Below, piece after piece: positions 17,901 through 27,243 of a stretch of DNA of 64,000 nt; within the stretch, counting starts at the first letter, position 1, and each line of letters begins with the position of its first letter. Both the position numbers and the translations under genes were made by a program. Source of the stretch: Corallochytrium limacisporum (taxonomy: Eukaryota; Opisthokonta); the NCBI GenBank assembly GCA_002811645.1, contig PDIP01000022.1:194801-258800 (forward strand), in the 5' to 3' direction. Under the pieces are notes generated by a model. It was not told the DNA's origin and searched no databases. It saw nothing but the letters and a program-made list of their open reading frames with translations.

Positions 17901-20900
17901 CCAACTTAGCACGTATCGGTACAGATTTGGGATCAGTTGACCTTCTCCATTGCCCAGTCCCGCTCTAAAATGGCTTGGCCCAACTTCAGTCTGCTGACTA
18001 AATCGAAGGTCAGATGCAGGAATGAGCACATGACCCATGCTCAGCATACCCAACCCCCCTAGTTCCTTTGGGGTGTAGAAGACCACGGGAGGAAAGCGGT
18101 CTGGCATCTTAGAGTTCAACCCCATTTTGATCTTGTTTTGGACTGCGTTCTCTGCCTTCACTACAATATCAAGCAATTGTGGCGTGTTGATGATGGCCTC
18201 ACGGTAGTACGTTACAAGAGCAAGAAGTGCAGAGTTCCACCTTGCTGCAATCTTGGTGAATGGTGAAGTACCAGCAGTCATCAAAAGAGAACGAATCCGA
18301 CTCCAAAACTCGTCTACTGCACTTTGCTCAACCTTCACATACGCCATCGCTGTCTTTGCCATGGTTGTTGAGTTCTGAAGGGTCCATTCAGCATCGCTTG
18401 CTGACGGCGGCAACTGACCGGCTCGACTTCGGGGCAAAATACGAACATCAAAACCATTCATGGAGAACAGTAAGTTTGGATTGTTTACGCTGTAAACGGA
18501 CACAAACCCATCCTCCCATCTGAGAGTAGCGAGACTATTGGGAAGGCGGCTTCGGATTTCCCAGTGGATGGCACGGCCAAGATTGACATCAGTCTTCATC
18601 AATCTCATTCTTTGGTCCCGGGGCCAGTTTCTCTTGTTTCCATATCCAATTATGTTTTCATTATTAGGGTCAGGATGCTCTGAAAGGTACTGTTGCGTGA
18701 GAGCCCTGGCTTCTTCACCGTCGTCAAATCTGAGCAGCATATGAATCCTATCAATGTTCCTCGAATAAAGCCGAATAGGATGACTGGTTTCAACCTCCAC
18801 ATCTTCAAAGCACAAAAACTCGTTGGGTGCTTCAACTGGACCTGCCATGTCTGCTGCACGCTCTAAACCAAGAAGCAAGAGATCCATCATCATTCCATAG
18901 TATTGCAAGACGAATCCACTGAATTGCAATCCGCGAACAACTCCATACGAGTTGGTATGGCTCATGTCCTTGTACGACAAGACCACATTGTTCTTGGCCG
19001 TAATATAGTCTGCGATGTTGTGGTCAACGATGAGCCTCAACAAACGATTCAAAAACGTCAGGTCAATTTTCTCGTGAAATCTTTCTAACTTACCATCTAC
19101 CATGACGGTGGTTGCCCCCCGATTCACACTCCAAATGTCGTGCAAGTCGTTGATGCCCTTGCACCATTTATATACGAGCAGTGGTGCTGGCTCTGTATCA
19201 GCGGGTTTGATCCAAGCAGGGAAGAGGTTCCGTTTGTCTGCTTCGTACCAAAGGTATTGATCCAAGTACGCATCCGTTATCTTTTCCAGAGGATCAATTG
19301 TGTTACAAGGTGTTAGATGGCTCAGGTTGTCCACTAGTTCCACCTTCACTTCCTTGAACGTTCGCATAGTCAACAGATGACGTTTGATGCGAGCTAGTGC
19401 TTCGTGCGGATTGTCATATGCCTGTTCAATCAATCCGAGCTCCTCTCTTTGTTGTTGGTTCAATTTGCCCGTAACATCATACGTTTCCTCCAGGCGTTCC
19501 AGTGCCAAACGCAGAATCTTTGTATCATGCTTGTAATTCACAGGAGGGAATGGAATCGGTGAGAATCTACGAGACTCTAACCAGTGCACCACAGACGTGT
19601 ACATCTTGATTGCATCATCGGCATTCAAATACGGACCCTCGGTAGCATAAGCCTGCTGTCTTTCACTCTCACTTTTCATATACAGTCGCATCAGACGTCC
19701 GAGGTTCTTCTTCGCAGCGGTTTTGTCCGTGAGGTTACCTTTCTTGATTTGTTCGCGAACATGGTATGCATTTTGAGTCCACCAGTCCGCCTTCATTTTC
19801 ACGTAGCGTAGGATCATCTTTTCAATTGGTACGGGCATCCCTGGCACTTTCCATGGAGTGTCTGCTTTCCAGCAGCGCCAGGCTTCACTCAAGTGCTGGA
19901 GAATTACGCGTGCCTTACTGGCGCGAACGCCCTCTGGCATCATGTCATTGATGTCGTGCATGACTGAAGCTCGGAGCTCAATATCAAAGCGAGACTCAAT
20001 CCTCTGCTTTGTAACTCTGTGCACCAAGTCCTTTGTCTGTCGGCCTTCAAATTGCCTTCCCAGGAGATTCCCTAGCCATTGTTCCAGCAATGGAGTTACT
20101 CCGCGCATGCCGAACACCCACACTCGCCAAGCTGGTCCCCAGAATCCAACACCTGGTCCTTTTCCAACAGGCCCACTGTTGAAGCGATGGTAGACTATGT
20201 GTTTTAAGTCTTTGGTAGCTCTGATTTGCCTCATGAATTTGTACTTGTAACGGTACAGTCCTGTCAGTTGCCCAACATGGTTAAAGATGTAGTGAATACC
20301 ATCAGCAAGTTGATAGGCATCAATGTTTCCAAGCCTGAACATAACATGCGCGTCCACTAACATTTTCACCAGTCTAAAGAATTCCCTCATGAGATGGAAC
20401 GCGTGTCCGAAGCGTGATTTCTTCCGTTCTTTTGTTGTCAGTGTCCGAATAGGTTTCAAATTGAAGTTATAGTCCAGGTGCAAGTAGGTCAAACCTCGCT
20501 TGTGGATTAGGAGGTTCAGCATGTTGTGTCCTTGCCGACAAAGCTGAAGGCCCGCCTCTACCCAATCGATGTTAGTCATCTGGAAGAACTTCGTTGACCT
20601 AAAACTGGACATCAAATTCCTGCGCTTCTGAGCCTTCGGTCTCCTTCTGTGCAATTCATTGAGCACATGTCTCTTCAGCATTTTCTTGTAGCTCAACTTT
20701 ACCTTGTGCGGTGCATCCACAGGATACTTTCCCAGGTACCATTCTTTCACCAAAGGTACATCGAGGGCTCGTACCATTCTTCCTGACCGATCGTTGAACG
20801 ATTTAGGTCCGTGAAGAAGAAGGATTGCATCAGTCGTAGCCTTTGATGTGAGTGGCTCACTGCCAAAATCCGGAAGCAAATCAGGGCATGCTACAAAGTC

Positions 20901-22013
20901 CACAGTATCTCCTGCACTGTCAACAGTCATGTAATCTGGTGCAGGTGCCCCCCATGTGAGATCGATATCAGGCAATGTTGTAGTCGACCTATGTACAATT
21001 GGGTTGATAGACGCATTGAATCGTGCCCACTCTGTAGTCTCGTCCTCTCCTGTTTCACGATCCTCTTCAAAAGTTACGAATGCACTGTGTGATTTGGAAT
21101 AGCGCATAAGCTGGACATCTCGGGGCCGACTGTTGTACAGGTGCGGAAAAGCAATTCGACGTCTCTCTCCCAGTCTCCCTCTTACAATAATGGTATTGAT
21201 GTCGTTAAAATCATTCCAATCCTCGTCCTCGTTCGCAAGCTCCGGATGCAGTGGTTCAAACTTAGGTCCACCAGGAACAGCTAGATTCAGTGCTTTGGAC
21301 GTTAGGAAGGAGTTCATGTCAAACAGAAACGAATCATCTTCATCGCTACCGTCTAGCAATGGAGATGCAAGTCGTTGCAAGCTTGCAAGTTTGCTTGTAC
21401 TCAACTTCCATGTTCTATAAGATATTCCGTTGGTACATTTCGTTTCAGCCAACGGATAATGATCGTACAACCAATCGATTATCTCCGAATCTTCTTCTTC
21501 ATCTAGCTCGAGCTGTACTGGATCGAAATCTTCCAGGCCCGCAATGTGCTCTGCATAGTCGAGGGGAGGCTCCTCGTCATCCATTGGTGGAAATCGCATT
21601 CGCTTGAAGAACTTTCTATCCCGTTTCTCCCTCCGCATCGCCAGCCAACATGTCGCCCACTGTGCAATGTACACGGGTTTGATGACCCTGGGGGTCTCGT
21701 TCACAAAGGTGATCGCCCCTGTAGTATGATACAACACATCAACCCTGCGCTTCGACTCCCAAGGCATTGGCATGTTCTCAAGCAACTTAAGCAAGGCATG
21801 TGGCATGTATTTCAAGGCGCCTAGATATGCCCGCTTGTCTGATGAGAATTTTGAGCTGGTAAAGTCCCCATATTCTCGAACCAGCTTGCGCAGTTCCTGG
21901 GACGGAGTTGGATACTTCTCTGTTCGACCTTTCAAGGGCCGCAAGTGCTTCAGTGTACCATGTTTCTTCCGTCGGCCTCTCTTACGAACCGCATGAACTT
22001 TTAGTTGTGCCAT
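14907..22013 (-). CDS. PRPF8: pre-mRNA-processing-splicing factor 8 (PRPF8)
   Basis: Core U5 snRNP protein cradling the spliceosome active site. It is read as one uninterrupted frame of 2368 residues from the first ATG at 22,013; upstream the frame reaches only a GTG. The domains appear in canonical order: PRO8NT ([18 protein letters not shown]), PROCN ([19 protein letters not shown]), the RT-like and linker regions, the U5/U6 contact segments ([20 protein letters not shown]), the RNase H-like domain and the C-terminal Jab1/MPN domain ([19 protein letters not shown]). After the conserved HRPIHFFNF the protein runs on for about 50 acidic and Gly/Ser-rich residues and ends DMEDVFG. The family's tail is normally shorter and ends DREDLYA-like. 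Conservation is very high throughout and no break was seen. Confidence 0.98.
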   Translation of the reverse strand: MAQLKVHAVRKRGRRKKHGTLKHLRPLKGRTEKYPTPSQELRKLVREYGDFTSSKFSSDKRAYLGALKYMPHALLKLLENMPMPWESKRRVDVLYHTTGAITFVNETPRVIKPVYIAQWATCWLAMRREKRDRKFFKRMRFPPMDDEEPPLDYAEHIAGLEDFDPVQLELDEEEDSEIIDWLYDHYPLAETKCTNGISYRTWKLSTSKLASLQRLASPLLDGSDEDDSFLFDMNSFLTSKALNLAVPGGPKFEPLHPELANEDEDWNDFNDINTIIVRGRLGERRRIAFPHLYNSRPRDVQLMRYSKSHSAFVTFEEDRETGEDETTEWARFNASINPIVHRSTTTLPDIDLTWGAPAPDYMTVDSAGDTVDFVACPDLLPDFGSEPLTSKATTDAILLLHGPKSFNDRSGRMVRALDVPLVKEWYLGKYPVDAPHKVKLSYKKMLKRHVLNELHRRRPKAQKRRNLMSSFRSTKFFQMTNIDWVEAGLQLCRQGHNMLNLLIHKRGLTYLHLDYNFNLKPIRTLTTKERKKSRFGHAFHLMREFFRLVKMLVDAHVMFRLGNIDAYQLADGIHYIFNHVGQLTGLYRYKYKFMRQIRATKDLKHIVYHRFNSGPVGKGPGVGFWGPAWRVWVFGMRGVTPLLEQWLGNLLGRQFEGRQTKDLVHRVTKQRIESRFDIELRASVMHDINDMMPEGVRASKARVILQHLSEAWRCWKADTPWKVPGMPVPIEKMILRYVKMKADWWTQNAYHVREQIKKGNLTDKTAAKKNLGRLMRLYMKSESERQQAYATEGPYLNADDAIKMYTSVVHWLESRRFSPIPFPPVNYKHDTKILRLALERLEETYDVTGKLNQQQREELGLIEQAYDNPHEALARIKRHLLTMRTFKEVKVELVDNLSHLTPCNTIDPLEKITDAYLDQYLWYEADKRNLFPAWIKPADTEPAPLLVYKWCKGINDLHDIWSVNRGATTVMVDGKLERFHEKIDLTFLNRLLRLIVDHNIADYITAKNNVVLSYKDMSHTNSYGVVRGLQFSGFVLQYYGMMMDLLLLGLERAADMAGPVEAPNEFLCFEDVEVETSHPIRLYSRNIDRIHMLLRFDDGEEARALTQQYLSEHPDPNNENIIGYGNKRNWPRDQRMRLMKTDVNLGRAIHWEIRSRLPNSLATLRWEDGFVSVYSVNNPNLLFSMNGFDVRILPRSRAGQLPPSASDAEWTLQNSTTMAKTAMAYVKVEQSAVDEFWSRIRSLLMTAGTSPFTKIAARWNSALLALVTYYREAIINTPQLLDIVVKAENAVQNKIKMGLNSKMPDRFPPVVFYTPKELGGLGMLSMGHVLIPASDLRFSQQTEVGPSHFRAGLGNGEGQLIPNLYRYVLSWEAEFLDSQRTWADYALKRKQALEQHRRLTLEDLEDSWDRGIPRINTLFQKDRQTLAYDKGWRLRGSLRKYNIPRNSAMYWTHQRHDGKLWNLSNYRTDMIQALGGVENILEHSLFKATYFQTWEGLFWEKANGFEESMKYKKLTNAQRTGLTQIPNRRFTLWWSPTINRANVYVGFQVQLDLTGIFMHGKIPTLKISLLQIFRAHLWQKIHESIVMDLCQVFDQQLDDLEIESVQKEQIHPRKSYRMHSSCADILLFAANRWPFSKPSLLTGKDSLDQGTTQTFWIDVQLRWGDFDSHDIERYARAKFLDYTSDVESLYPSPTGTIIAVDLAYNTFSAYGNWTPGMKPLITSAMTKIVKSNPALHVMRERVRKALQLYASESSEPFLNSQNYGELFSNQTIWFIDDSQVYRVTVHKTVDGNLQTTPINGAIFIFNPRTGQLFLKIIHTSVWAGQKRLAQLAKWKTAEEVAALIRSLPVEEQPKQVIVTRRGMLDPLEVHLLDFPNIVIKGSELKLPFQSIMKMEKLADLILKATEPKMALFNLFDDWLKSISSYTAFSRLLLIVRALHINMERTKIILRPDIDTLTEPHHIWPTLTDEQWMHVEVNLKDLILEDFGKRNDVNPSVLTQSEIRDIILGMKISAPTEQRKQMAELEKTQKEQQDAKHVTTFTTQTTNVFGERITVTTSSNFEQQTFASKADWRQRALAAATLRSRLNQIYVASQDVAEDGYTYVLPRNLLNTFVTIADSRTQIAGYLYGTTPNDNDYVKEIQCIVMVPQIGTYQSIILPHQAPDHEYLSGLEPLGWIHTQSNDIPYLSVQDVTTHAMLLDDHGWAMETAVVLNITFTSGSVSLSCHSVTADGMAWGRENDELVAKAGSELSYVPQHSQRVPLLLSERVLGFFMAPEQGIWNYNFMGIKHSKGMAFSLALTNPRDFYDPLHRPIHFFNFAEKGTASSGHGARVGTDLSEHENVGPNDKVKPEDNEDLNEALVPDMEDVFG

Positions 22014-22716
22014 GATGGGCCGGTGGGTACCATAAACACTTGGACTCTTCGAGACACGTCCGGAATCACTTGATCCCACTGGTCCCCCATGCACCTACCA
22101 TGATGGGTTTCTAATGAATCCCGTTCAATTCAATAGGATTGCGTAGCTCACACAGACCATGTAAGTGTTGATCAGGGCATCTGCTGCATGCATTGTAATC
22201 ATCGTCTCTTACATACTTTCAACCACGGCTTGTTCAAGACTGTGCACGCGCTCCTCTCGGGCACACAGGCGGGGGCCTTCGCAGGAGGCGAGCCCCTCTT
22301 CAACGGGCACTCGGTAGGTAGCTGCACACTCCCAGGTGCTTACAACCGCTTCCCCTCGCTGCCCGCCAAAAAATATAAGAATGAGGGAGGAGCACAGCTC
22401 CCAGAGAACCAACGGACCCGGACTGGGCCAGATCCGCCTGGGTATGCAGCGGTATCCCCGGCGGGGAGGAGAAATGTTCACCTTTGGCCGTTTTCGTCCG
22501 TTCCTGGGTCGAAAGAACCAAGCCACGGCCCCAAGCGGAGATTGATATCTGTGGTCATGGGAGGGTACAAGAGGTTGCACATTGAGGATGAATAGGACGG
22601 AGGAAGTTCATCCAATGAGGACGGCTTCACATACCAGCAATTTGGCCTGTTAAGAATTGGAAATGTAAGCGAGTTTACGTAAGGGACGTCACGTCAAGTC
22701 GGCGGCTAAGCACGTC
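22014..22716. promoter_or_regulatory. divergent intergenic region, PRPF8 / ANKRD54-like
   Basis: Seven hundred bases between two divergent starts. The central part (22,250-22,530) is GC-rich with G/C runs such as CCCCGGCGGGGAGG, flanked by AT-richer sequence. Frames within it have no recognisable content. This is the likely bidirectional promoter. Confidence 0.35.
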
Positions 22717-23553
22717 ATGAGTCAAAAGTTCAGGATCTCTGTGAGCGAGGAAGACTTTGCTGCCCTTGCGCAAGTTTATGAAGAGTCCAAGAAGGGTGAA
22801 GAAAAGGCAGGCAAATCAGCCGCTCGTAACATTGGCCTTAGGAATCGGATCTCGAACGACATCAATGCTTCCACTGGGCGCGAGGACCATGACAACAAGC
22901 TTCGCGCAAAGCTAAAGAATGCAGCCGACAATCGGAACCTAAAGAACGCGGCTGCGAATGGCAAATTCTTGACAGTGTCAACTCTTCTAAAGCGGAAAGG
23001 TGTAGACTGTAACAAGCAGGATAGCAAGGGTCGAACTGCCTTACATTTCGCAGTCGCGTCGGGGCATGTGAGTATTATAAATCTTCTCTTAAAACACGGT
23101 GCTAATCCGAATTTGCAGGACACCAATGGTAATACTCCCCTACATTTGGCAGCCTTGAGCCAGCGCACCAATATCGTGAGTTTGTTGCTGCAGCATGGTG
23201 CATTGCCTGATATTGTTGATGGCTTTGGGAAGAATGCAAAGCATGTTGCGCTCTCACGGCTCTCTAGACTGGCTCGTATGACCCACGCTAAACAGGACGG
23301 CAACAAAGAGGAGCACGACCCTTTGCATCTTGCCCCTTGGAGACACCATCAGAGTGCACCAACTTTGCGTGGTTTACAGAAAGCCGTTCATGAAATTATC
23401 GAGATGCTGGAGGCATACATGAATGCCACCCGCCAGGCAGATGAATCCACCGAGGATCTGTGTCGAATGCTCAAGGCCATTGAGACGAGTGACACAATTG
23501 ACAACATGTTGGATTCATTTGACAAACTGTTGGTGACAGAGGGCAGGCAGTAA
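22717..23553 (+). CDS. ANKRD54: ankyrin-repeat protein, ANKRD54-like
   Basis: A 278-residue protein with about four ankyrin repeats at residues ~85-185 (GRTALHFAVASGHVSIINLL, GNTPLHLAALSQRTNIVSLL). A C-terminal helical region follows, with EIIEMLEAYMNATRQADEST, then EDLCRMLKAIETSDTIDNML. That C-terminal block after the repeats matches ANKRD54 (LIAR), a nucleocytoplasmic shuttling adaptor that in mammals binds the kinase Lyn, and it separates this from generic ankyrin proteins. The N-terminal 80 residues are basic and charged, with possible nuclear-localisation sequence. It is convergent with the histidinol-phosphatase gene (32 bp between stops). Function here is inferred from the homologue. 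Confidence 0.78.
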   Translation: MSQKFRISVSEEDFAALAQVYEESKKGEEKAGKSAARNIGLRNRISNDINASTGREDHDNKLRAKLKNAADNRNLKNAAANGKFLTVSTLLKRKGVDCNKQDSKGRTALHFAVASGHVSIINLLLKHGANPNLQDTNGNTPLHLAALSQRTNIVSLLLQHGALPDIVDGFGKNAKHVALSRLSRLARMTHAKQDGNKEEHDPLHLAPWRHHQSAPTLRGLQKAVHEIIEMLEAYMNATRQADESTEDLCRMLKAIETSDTIDNMLDSFDKLLVTEGRQ

Positions 23554-23585
23554 GGCCAGGTTTTGGCTTAGATTTCACATTTTCT

Positions 23586-24455
23586 CTATTGTACGTCATA
23601 AATTCTAGTTTCTAGCTGACCATTCTTGTCATGAGCAAGTCCGTACACCTTAGACACCCCCATTTCTGCCAAATACAGCATGCTGTTCTCATAGAACTGT
23701 GCAACTTCAGCTGGCTTATGGGAGTCATCAGAAAGGGTCAATTTCTGCCCTTCCTTTAGCGCGAGTTCCAGGATGCGCTTGCCAGGGTATGCACTACGCC
23801 ATCCACGTTTCATACTGCTACTGTTGAGTTCTAAGAGTGATCCGTTGCTACTCGTTTGTCTCAGGATCTTGCTGACCAATTGCATACACTCATCGGACAC
23901 TTGGTGATCCTCATCATACTTCTTGATGACGTCGATGTGCCCTATGACCTCCGGTGAAACCTGCTCTACCAATTTCAAAACCGACTCAAAGTACTGCAGA
24001 TACATCTTATCCTTGCCTCCCAAGACTTCAGCTGCACTGAGATAGGTTTCCTTTGAAAAATCAATGGGCAAGGTACCAACATGGTGAACAGATCCAACGA
24101 TGTACTCCAAATTGAACTGTTCTCGTAAATTCTTAATCTTCTGGCCATAAGTATCATCAATCCACTCCGTCTCCATACCGACTATAATGTCCAAAGATTG
24201 CCTATTACTGACTTGCAACTCTCGTGCAGCAGTAACATAGTCAGAGAACGTTTTGTACAGATCCGCCGGGGTCATATTCTCTTCCAACTCTTCTGGGTAC
24301 AAGTTCGCAGGATCATATCGAGGCATATGTTCCGACAATCCCATAACAACATATCCTTTATTCTTTCCAGCCTCGATCATTTCCGGCAGTGTTCCAGAAG
24401 CATGTTTGCAGTAGGACCCGCTGTGGCTATGCATTGTAAACCAGGGCACCGGCAT
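23586..24455 (-). CDS. HIS2: histidinol-phosphatase, PHP family (HIS2/HisJ type)
   Basis: PHP-domain metallophosphatase that removes phosphate from L-histidinol phosphate, the penultimate phase of histidine synthesis. Motifs are the N-terminal metal-binding MHSHSGSYCKHA, GLSEHMPR, the METEW segment, GSVHHV, IGHIDVIKKY, LELNSSSMKRGW and LSDDSHKP, giving the expected set of His/Asp/Glu ligands. It has 289 residues, close to bacterial HisJ and shorter than yeast HIS2. Its ATG lies only 14 nt downstream of the stop of the adaptor sigma gene on the same strand, so it is probably expressed from a shared transcript or from a promoter within that gene. Animals lack this pathway, so the gene argues for a free-living, prototrophic protist. 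Confidence 0.9.
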   Translation of the reverse strand: MPVPWFTMHSHSGSYCKHASGTLPEMIEAGKNKGYVVMGLSEHMPRYDPANLYPEELEENMTPADLYKTFSDYVTAARELQVSNRQSLDIIVGMETEWIDDTYGQKIKNLREQFNLEYIVGSVHHVGTLPIDFSKETYLSAAEVLGGKDKMYLQYFESVLKLVEQVSPEVIGHIDVIKKYDEDHQVSDECMQLVSKILRQTSSNGSLLELNSSSMKRGWRSAYPGKRILELALKEGQKLTLSDDSHKPAEVAQFYENSMLYLAEMGVSKVYGLAHDKNGQLETRIYDVQ

Positions 24456-24469
24456 CTTGCTTTTTGCAC

Positions 24470-24895
24470 CTATGCCTTTGATGTCTTCTCAATGTTTGCA
24501 AGGACTTCCCTCGGATCGGTACTTACTATCTGCCCGTCCCAAACAATTTCTTCAACAACCATGCACACAAAGTCGACGTGTTGAAGAAGATCAAGTTCGC
24601 TAAAGTTTGGAATGCGACTATCAAGAATTTCTACAAAGAGACCAAAAAATTCGTACACGGCTAGCTCGTTGTCGTTTTCGTCAACACACGCGGCGAAGTG
24701 GAGACTTGCAAACCTCCGGGACACAACTGCGAAGTTCTGGAAAGTGCCAAACGAACAACCAGTGGCCTTTCTACTAACTATCCGCTGCGGAATCTCTTCC
24801 TTAGCTGGTCCTTCAATCTCTCTCCCTTTTGAGGTTAGTGGCAAGATAAACCTGATACGTCCTTCCCTATTGCATACCAAGAGCAGGTGGATCAT
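24470..24895 (-). CDS. adaptor protein complex sigma (small) subunit, probably AP-4 type
   Basis: A 141-residue sigma adaptin (longin-like fold), the small subunit of a coat adaptor at the TGN or endosomes. It begins MIHLLLVCNREGRIRF and has the family core FASLHFAACVDENDNELAVY, then EFFGLFVEILDSRIPNFSELDLL, then VEEIVWDGQIVSTD. The NELAVYEF...FVEILD wording is nearest to AP-4 sigma, but the DxxFxxVCELDIIF block is altered to DSRIPNFSELDLL, so it is divergent. AP-3 sigma or another AP paralogue remains possible. It is the first gene of a tight same-strand pair with histidinol phosphatase (14 nt apart) and divergent from TXNDC9. Confidence 0.82.
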   Translation of the reverse strand: MIHLLLVCNREGRIRFILPLTSKGREIEGPAKEEIPQRIVSRKATGCSFGTFQNFAVVSRRFASLHFAACVDENDNELAVYEFFGLFVEILDSRIPNFSELDLLQHVDFVCMVVEEIVWDGQIVSTDPREVLANIEKTSKA

Positions 24896-25340
24896 CTTCT
24901 ATATTGAATCGTGCATCAGTTCAATCCCACTACTGTCAGTGTGAGAATGAGAAACGGGCAACATGAATACACATTTTGAATACCTGCGCATGGTGGCTTT
25001 TGTTTGTTGAGCCGGTAGGGAGGCGATCAAAGGGGGTGGGGGCAATTTCCTGTTCTCCTGCACTTTCCCGCTGCTTCTCGTGAGGCGAACGCCAATCGCA
25101 AACTGGCCATACGAACGGGCAGAATGGGGAAGGAGAACCTTCGCTTCTAAGCATCAGGGCGTCTAGGTGGGGGCAGTGAAGCCAATCGGTGTTCTGGCGC
25201 GATAAATTACGCAAGCCCAAATTGCGGACAACCATTTCCAACCAGAAGTCAGCAAGGTAGACCAAAGAATGCGGCTGATAAGTAGAGATCTCACAGAACA
25301 CTGCAGAATTTGACTTATGATCAGGAAGTGATTGATAGCT
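24896..25340. promoter_or_regulatory. divergent promoter region, adaptor sigma / TXNDC9
   Basis: 445 bp between two divergent starts. It has a G-rich patch (AAAGGGGGTGGGGGC, ~25,028-25,042) and a CCAAT pentamer near 25,090 (GCCAATCGC). No other gene is visible. Confidence 0.4.
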
Positions 25341-25937
25341 ATGAGCACCCTTGCTGATGCCAACAAGATCCTCGCGGATACCACTGCAGTGGAAGATGAG
25401 CTTCTCGACGAGCTTGATGACCTCGACGAGCCCGCACATATTCGGGAGAAGCGTCTGCAAGAGCTTCAGGCTCGTATGAACGCACTGCAAGAGATGAAGC
25501 AGAAACAATTCGGTGAATTGACCCCTGTGCAGAAAGAAAAGGAGATCCTGGAGATCACTACTTCTGTCCCTCGCTGTATTGTTCTGTTCCACCATCCTGA
25601 CTTTAAAAAGTCCTTGCTGGTTGAGGATCATCTGCGCAGCATTGCACGCAAGTATTTCAGCGTAAAATTCGTTGCCATTGATGTCCGGGGTTGCGGTTTC
25701 CTGGTGGACAAACTAAAGCTGAAGGTTATGCCGGTGGTTGTCTGCTTCAAGGATGGTATCACTATCGATAGGATTGAAGGCTTTGATGGCATTCGTGGAG
25801 CAGTTGATTCATGCAGTAAGGAGGAGTATGAAGGCCGTCTTCAAAAATCTCCCATATTCGCTGACCAGAAGATTGCAGACAAATCCATCTTTGGTTTCTC
25901 GAAGAGGGATGACGACGACTCTGATCTGGACGATTGA
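25341..25937 (+). CDS. TXNDC9: thioredoxin domain-containing protein 9 (phosducin-like)
   Basis: Phosducin-like protein that modulates CCT/TRiC chaperonin folding of actin and tubulin. It has 198 residues from ATG 25,341; an upstream TTG at 25,332 is not used. An acidic N-terminal helix (ELLDELDDLDEPAHIREKRL) precedes a thioredoxin-like fold without a CxxC redox pair (CIVLFHHPDFKKSLLVEDHL, then VMPVVVCFKDG). The C-terminus ends in the acidic RDDDDSDLDD tail typical of the family. The fold, the missing redox motif and the acidic tail together separate it from true thioredoxins. It is convergent with the HAX1-like gene (105 bp). Confidence 0.92.
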   Translation: MSTLADANKILADTTAVEDELLDELDDLDEPAHIREKRLQELQARMNALQEMKQKQFGELTPVQKEKEILEITTSVPRCIVLFHHPDFKKSLLVEDHLRSIARKYFSVKFVAIDVRGCGFLVDKLKLKVMPVVVCFKDGITIDRIEGFDGIRGAVDSCSKEEYEGRLQKSPIFADQKIADKSIFGFSKRDDDDSDLDD

Positions 25938-26042
25938 AGGGCGTCATAGACAGACTGTTCTACTTCGCACATCCACTACATTAGTAGTACGGTTCATGCT
26001 GTGCTTTGATAGCAATACAATATGTACACAAATTCTTTAATC

Positions 26043-26753
26043 TTATTTCCATCCAAAAAGCCATCCTAGTGTGGAGCTACTACCGGTGCTTGTGCCCTTG
26101 CAAGGAATGGATTGCTCTACGTTTGTAGGGATCTGGGCCTGCGAAGGTGCACGTTCACATGTGCCATAGTTGTTTCTGATGATGTCCATCATGTCATCTG
26201 GTATATCCCTCATCTGCTCATCACATGTCTTCCTTCCTGTACTATCTCCAGCTTCATACCGCAGGTACTGGGAGGGCCCGCGCCGCAAGGTAGTGGTGAC
26301 TTCGTAAGTGTTCCGAGAGTGATCTCGACTCTCCTTGCGCTCTTCGATGATGCCATCAGGCAATGCACGCATACTTGACTTCGTCGAGACTGATGAAAAT
26401 GAGAACATCGGCTGCGAATTTTCTTGGCGAGTGTGCTCACTCGGCACCCTCTGAACATCCGATGGGGTACGCTCCGTCTCATTATATTGCTGACCATTGA
26501 TTGAGGGATCCTCCATGAGAACCTTGTTGCGCAAAGGGTTTGAGGATGCCGGTGCCCGGGAAAACGGACTAGAAGGCTCTACATGCTGGCTTTCCTCCAT
26601 TTCCTTTGCGATCTGCTGCAGTTCCTCAAAAAACCGGTCTTCGCCTAATAAACCTTGAAATATGTTATTTATCTGCTGTTCCATAAACTGAAGTGGATCT
26701 TGAATGCCATCCTGTCCCCAAAACCCATTCGGGCCGTTTGGAAAACCTACCAT
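26043..26753 (-). CDS. HAX1: HAX1-like protein
   Basis: A 236-residue, largely disordered protein. HAX1 is a mitochondrial and cortical anti-apoptotic factor in animals that works with the disaggregase CLPB and binds cortactin-type partners. The sequence has an N-terminal FxEQQINNIFQGL-like helix, a middle segment KSSMRALPDGIIEERKESRD, then SRNTYEVTTTLRRG, matching the HAX1 block KITKPDGIVEERR...TETTVTR, and a C-terminal hydrophobic WLFGWK similar to the HAX1 end. Similarity is patchy, and MLF-family proteins share related motifs, so MLF-like is the alternative. It is minus-strand, 490 bp downstream of the aspartoacylase-family gene. Confidence 0.7.
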   Translation of the reverse strand: MVGFPNGPNGFWGQDGIQDPLQFMEQQINNIFQGLLGEDRFFEELQQIAKEMEESQHVEPSSPFSRAPASSNPLRNKVLMEDPSINGQQYNETERTPSDVQRVPSEHTRQENSQPMFSFSSVSTKSSMRALPDGIIEERKESRDHSRNTYEVTTTLRRGPSQYLRYEAGDSTGRKTCDEQMRDIPDDMMDIIRNNYGTCERAPSQAQIPTNVEQSIPCKGTSTGSSSTLGWLFGWK

Positions 26754-27243
26754 TCTGTTCCTGTCACCTTGTCATGCACAAACAAAGACTTCTTGCTATT
26801 TTAATTTACATATCAACCACAACCTATTAGTAAAAAACAAATGTATTCTGGAAAATAGCTGTATGTGCCATAAAACAAAATTTCTGTTGAATACAAACAA
26901 ATCTCGCTTTGTGGGTCCGACGAGGATTACGGTTGCCTCTTCTTGTCGTCGCTGTATTTGCCTTTAAGATGGCCTCAAGGCCACGCGAAAATGTCAGCTT
27001 CCCTTTCAATTTACTGGGGCCGTGCCAAGACTAGGACGCGACGGTGGCCTAAGAATAGTAAAGGGAGGGGTTCTGCTCAGCACATTCACTATGACCCAGC
27101 CATCTCCAGTGTAGAAGCGGCACAGGAAAAAGAGTGCAAGGGGCGATCAGTTGCGTGGATCTATTGTTCTGTATAGTGGGTAATGATACATACTTGAGCT
27201 AATAAAAAAGAAGTTGAGATTGACAAAATAGACGACAAGCTTG
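26754..27243. promoter_or_regulatory. intergenic region upstream of HAX1-like
   Basis: 490 bp between two minus-strand genes. It holds the repeated motifs ATTCACTAT (27,084-27,092) and TATAGTGGGT (27,172-27,181), also seen in other gaps, and a purine-rich AAAGGGAGGGG. An AATAAAA near 27,201 lies on the wrong strand for the minus-strand aspartoacylase gene. No gene is visible. Confidence 0.35.

Noticed and set aside
22014..22094. PRPF8 extension to 22,094
   Set aside because: Begins with GTG and has no ATG; the first ATG is 22,013.
24936..25631. 231-codon minus frame overlapping TXNDC9
   Set aside because: Lies antisense to a secure gene and the TXNDC9/AP sigma promoter; no homology seen.
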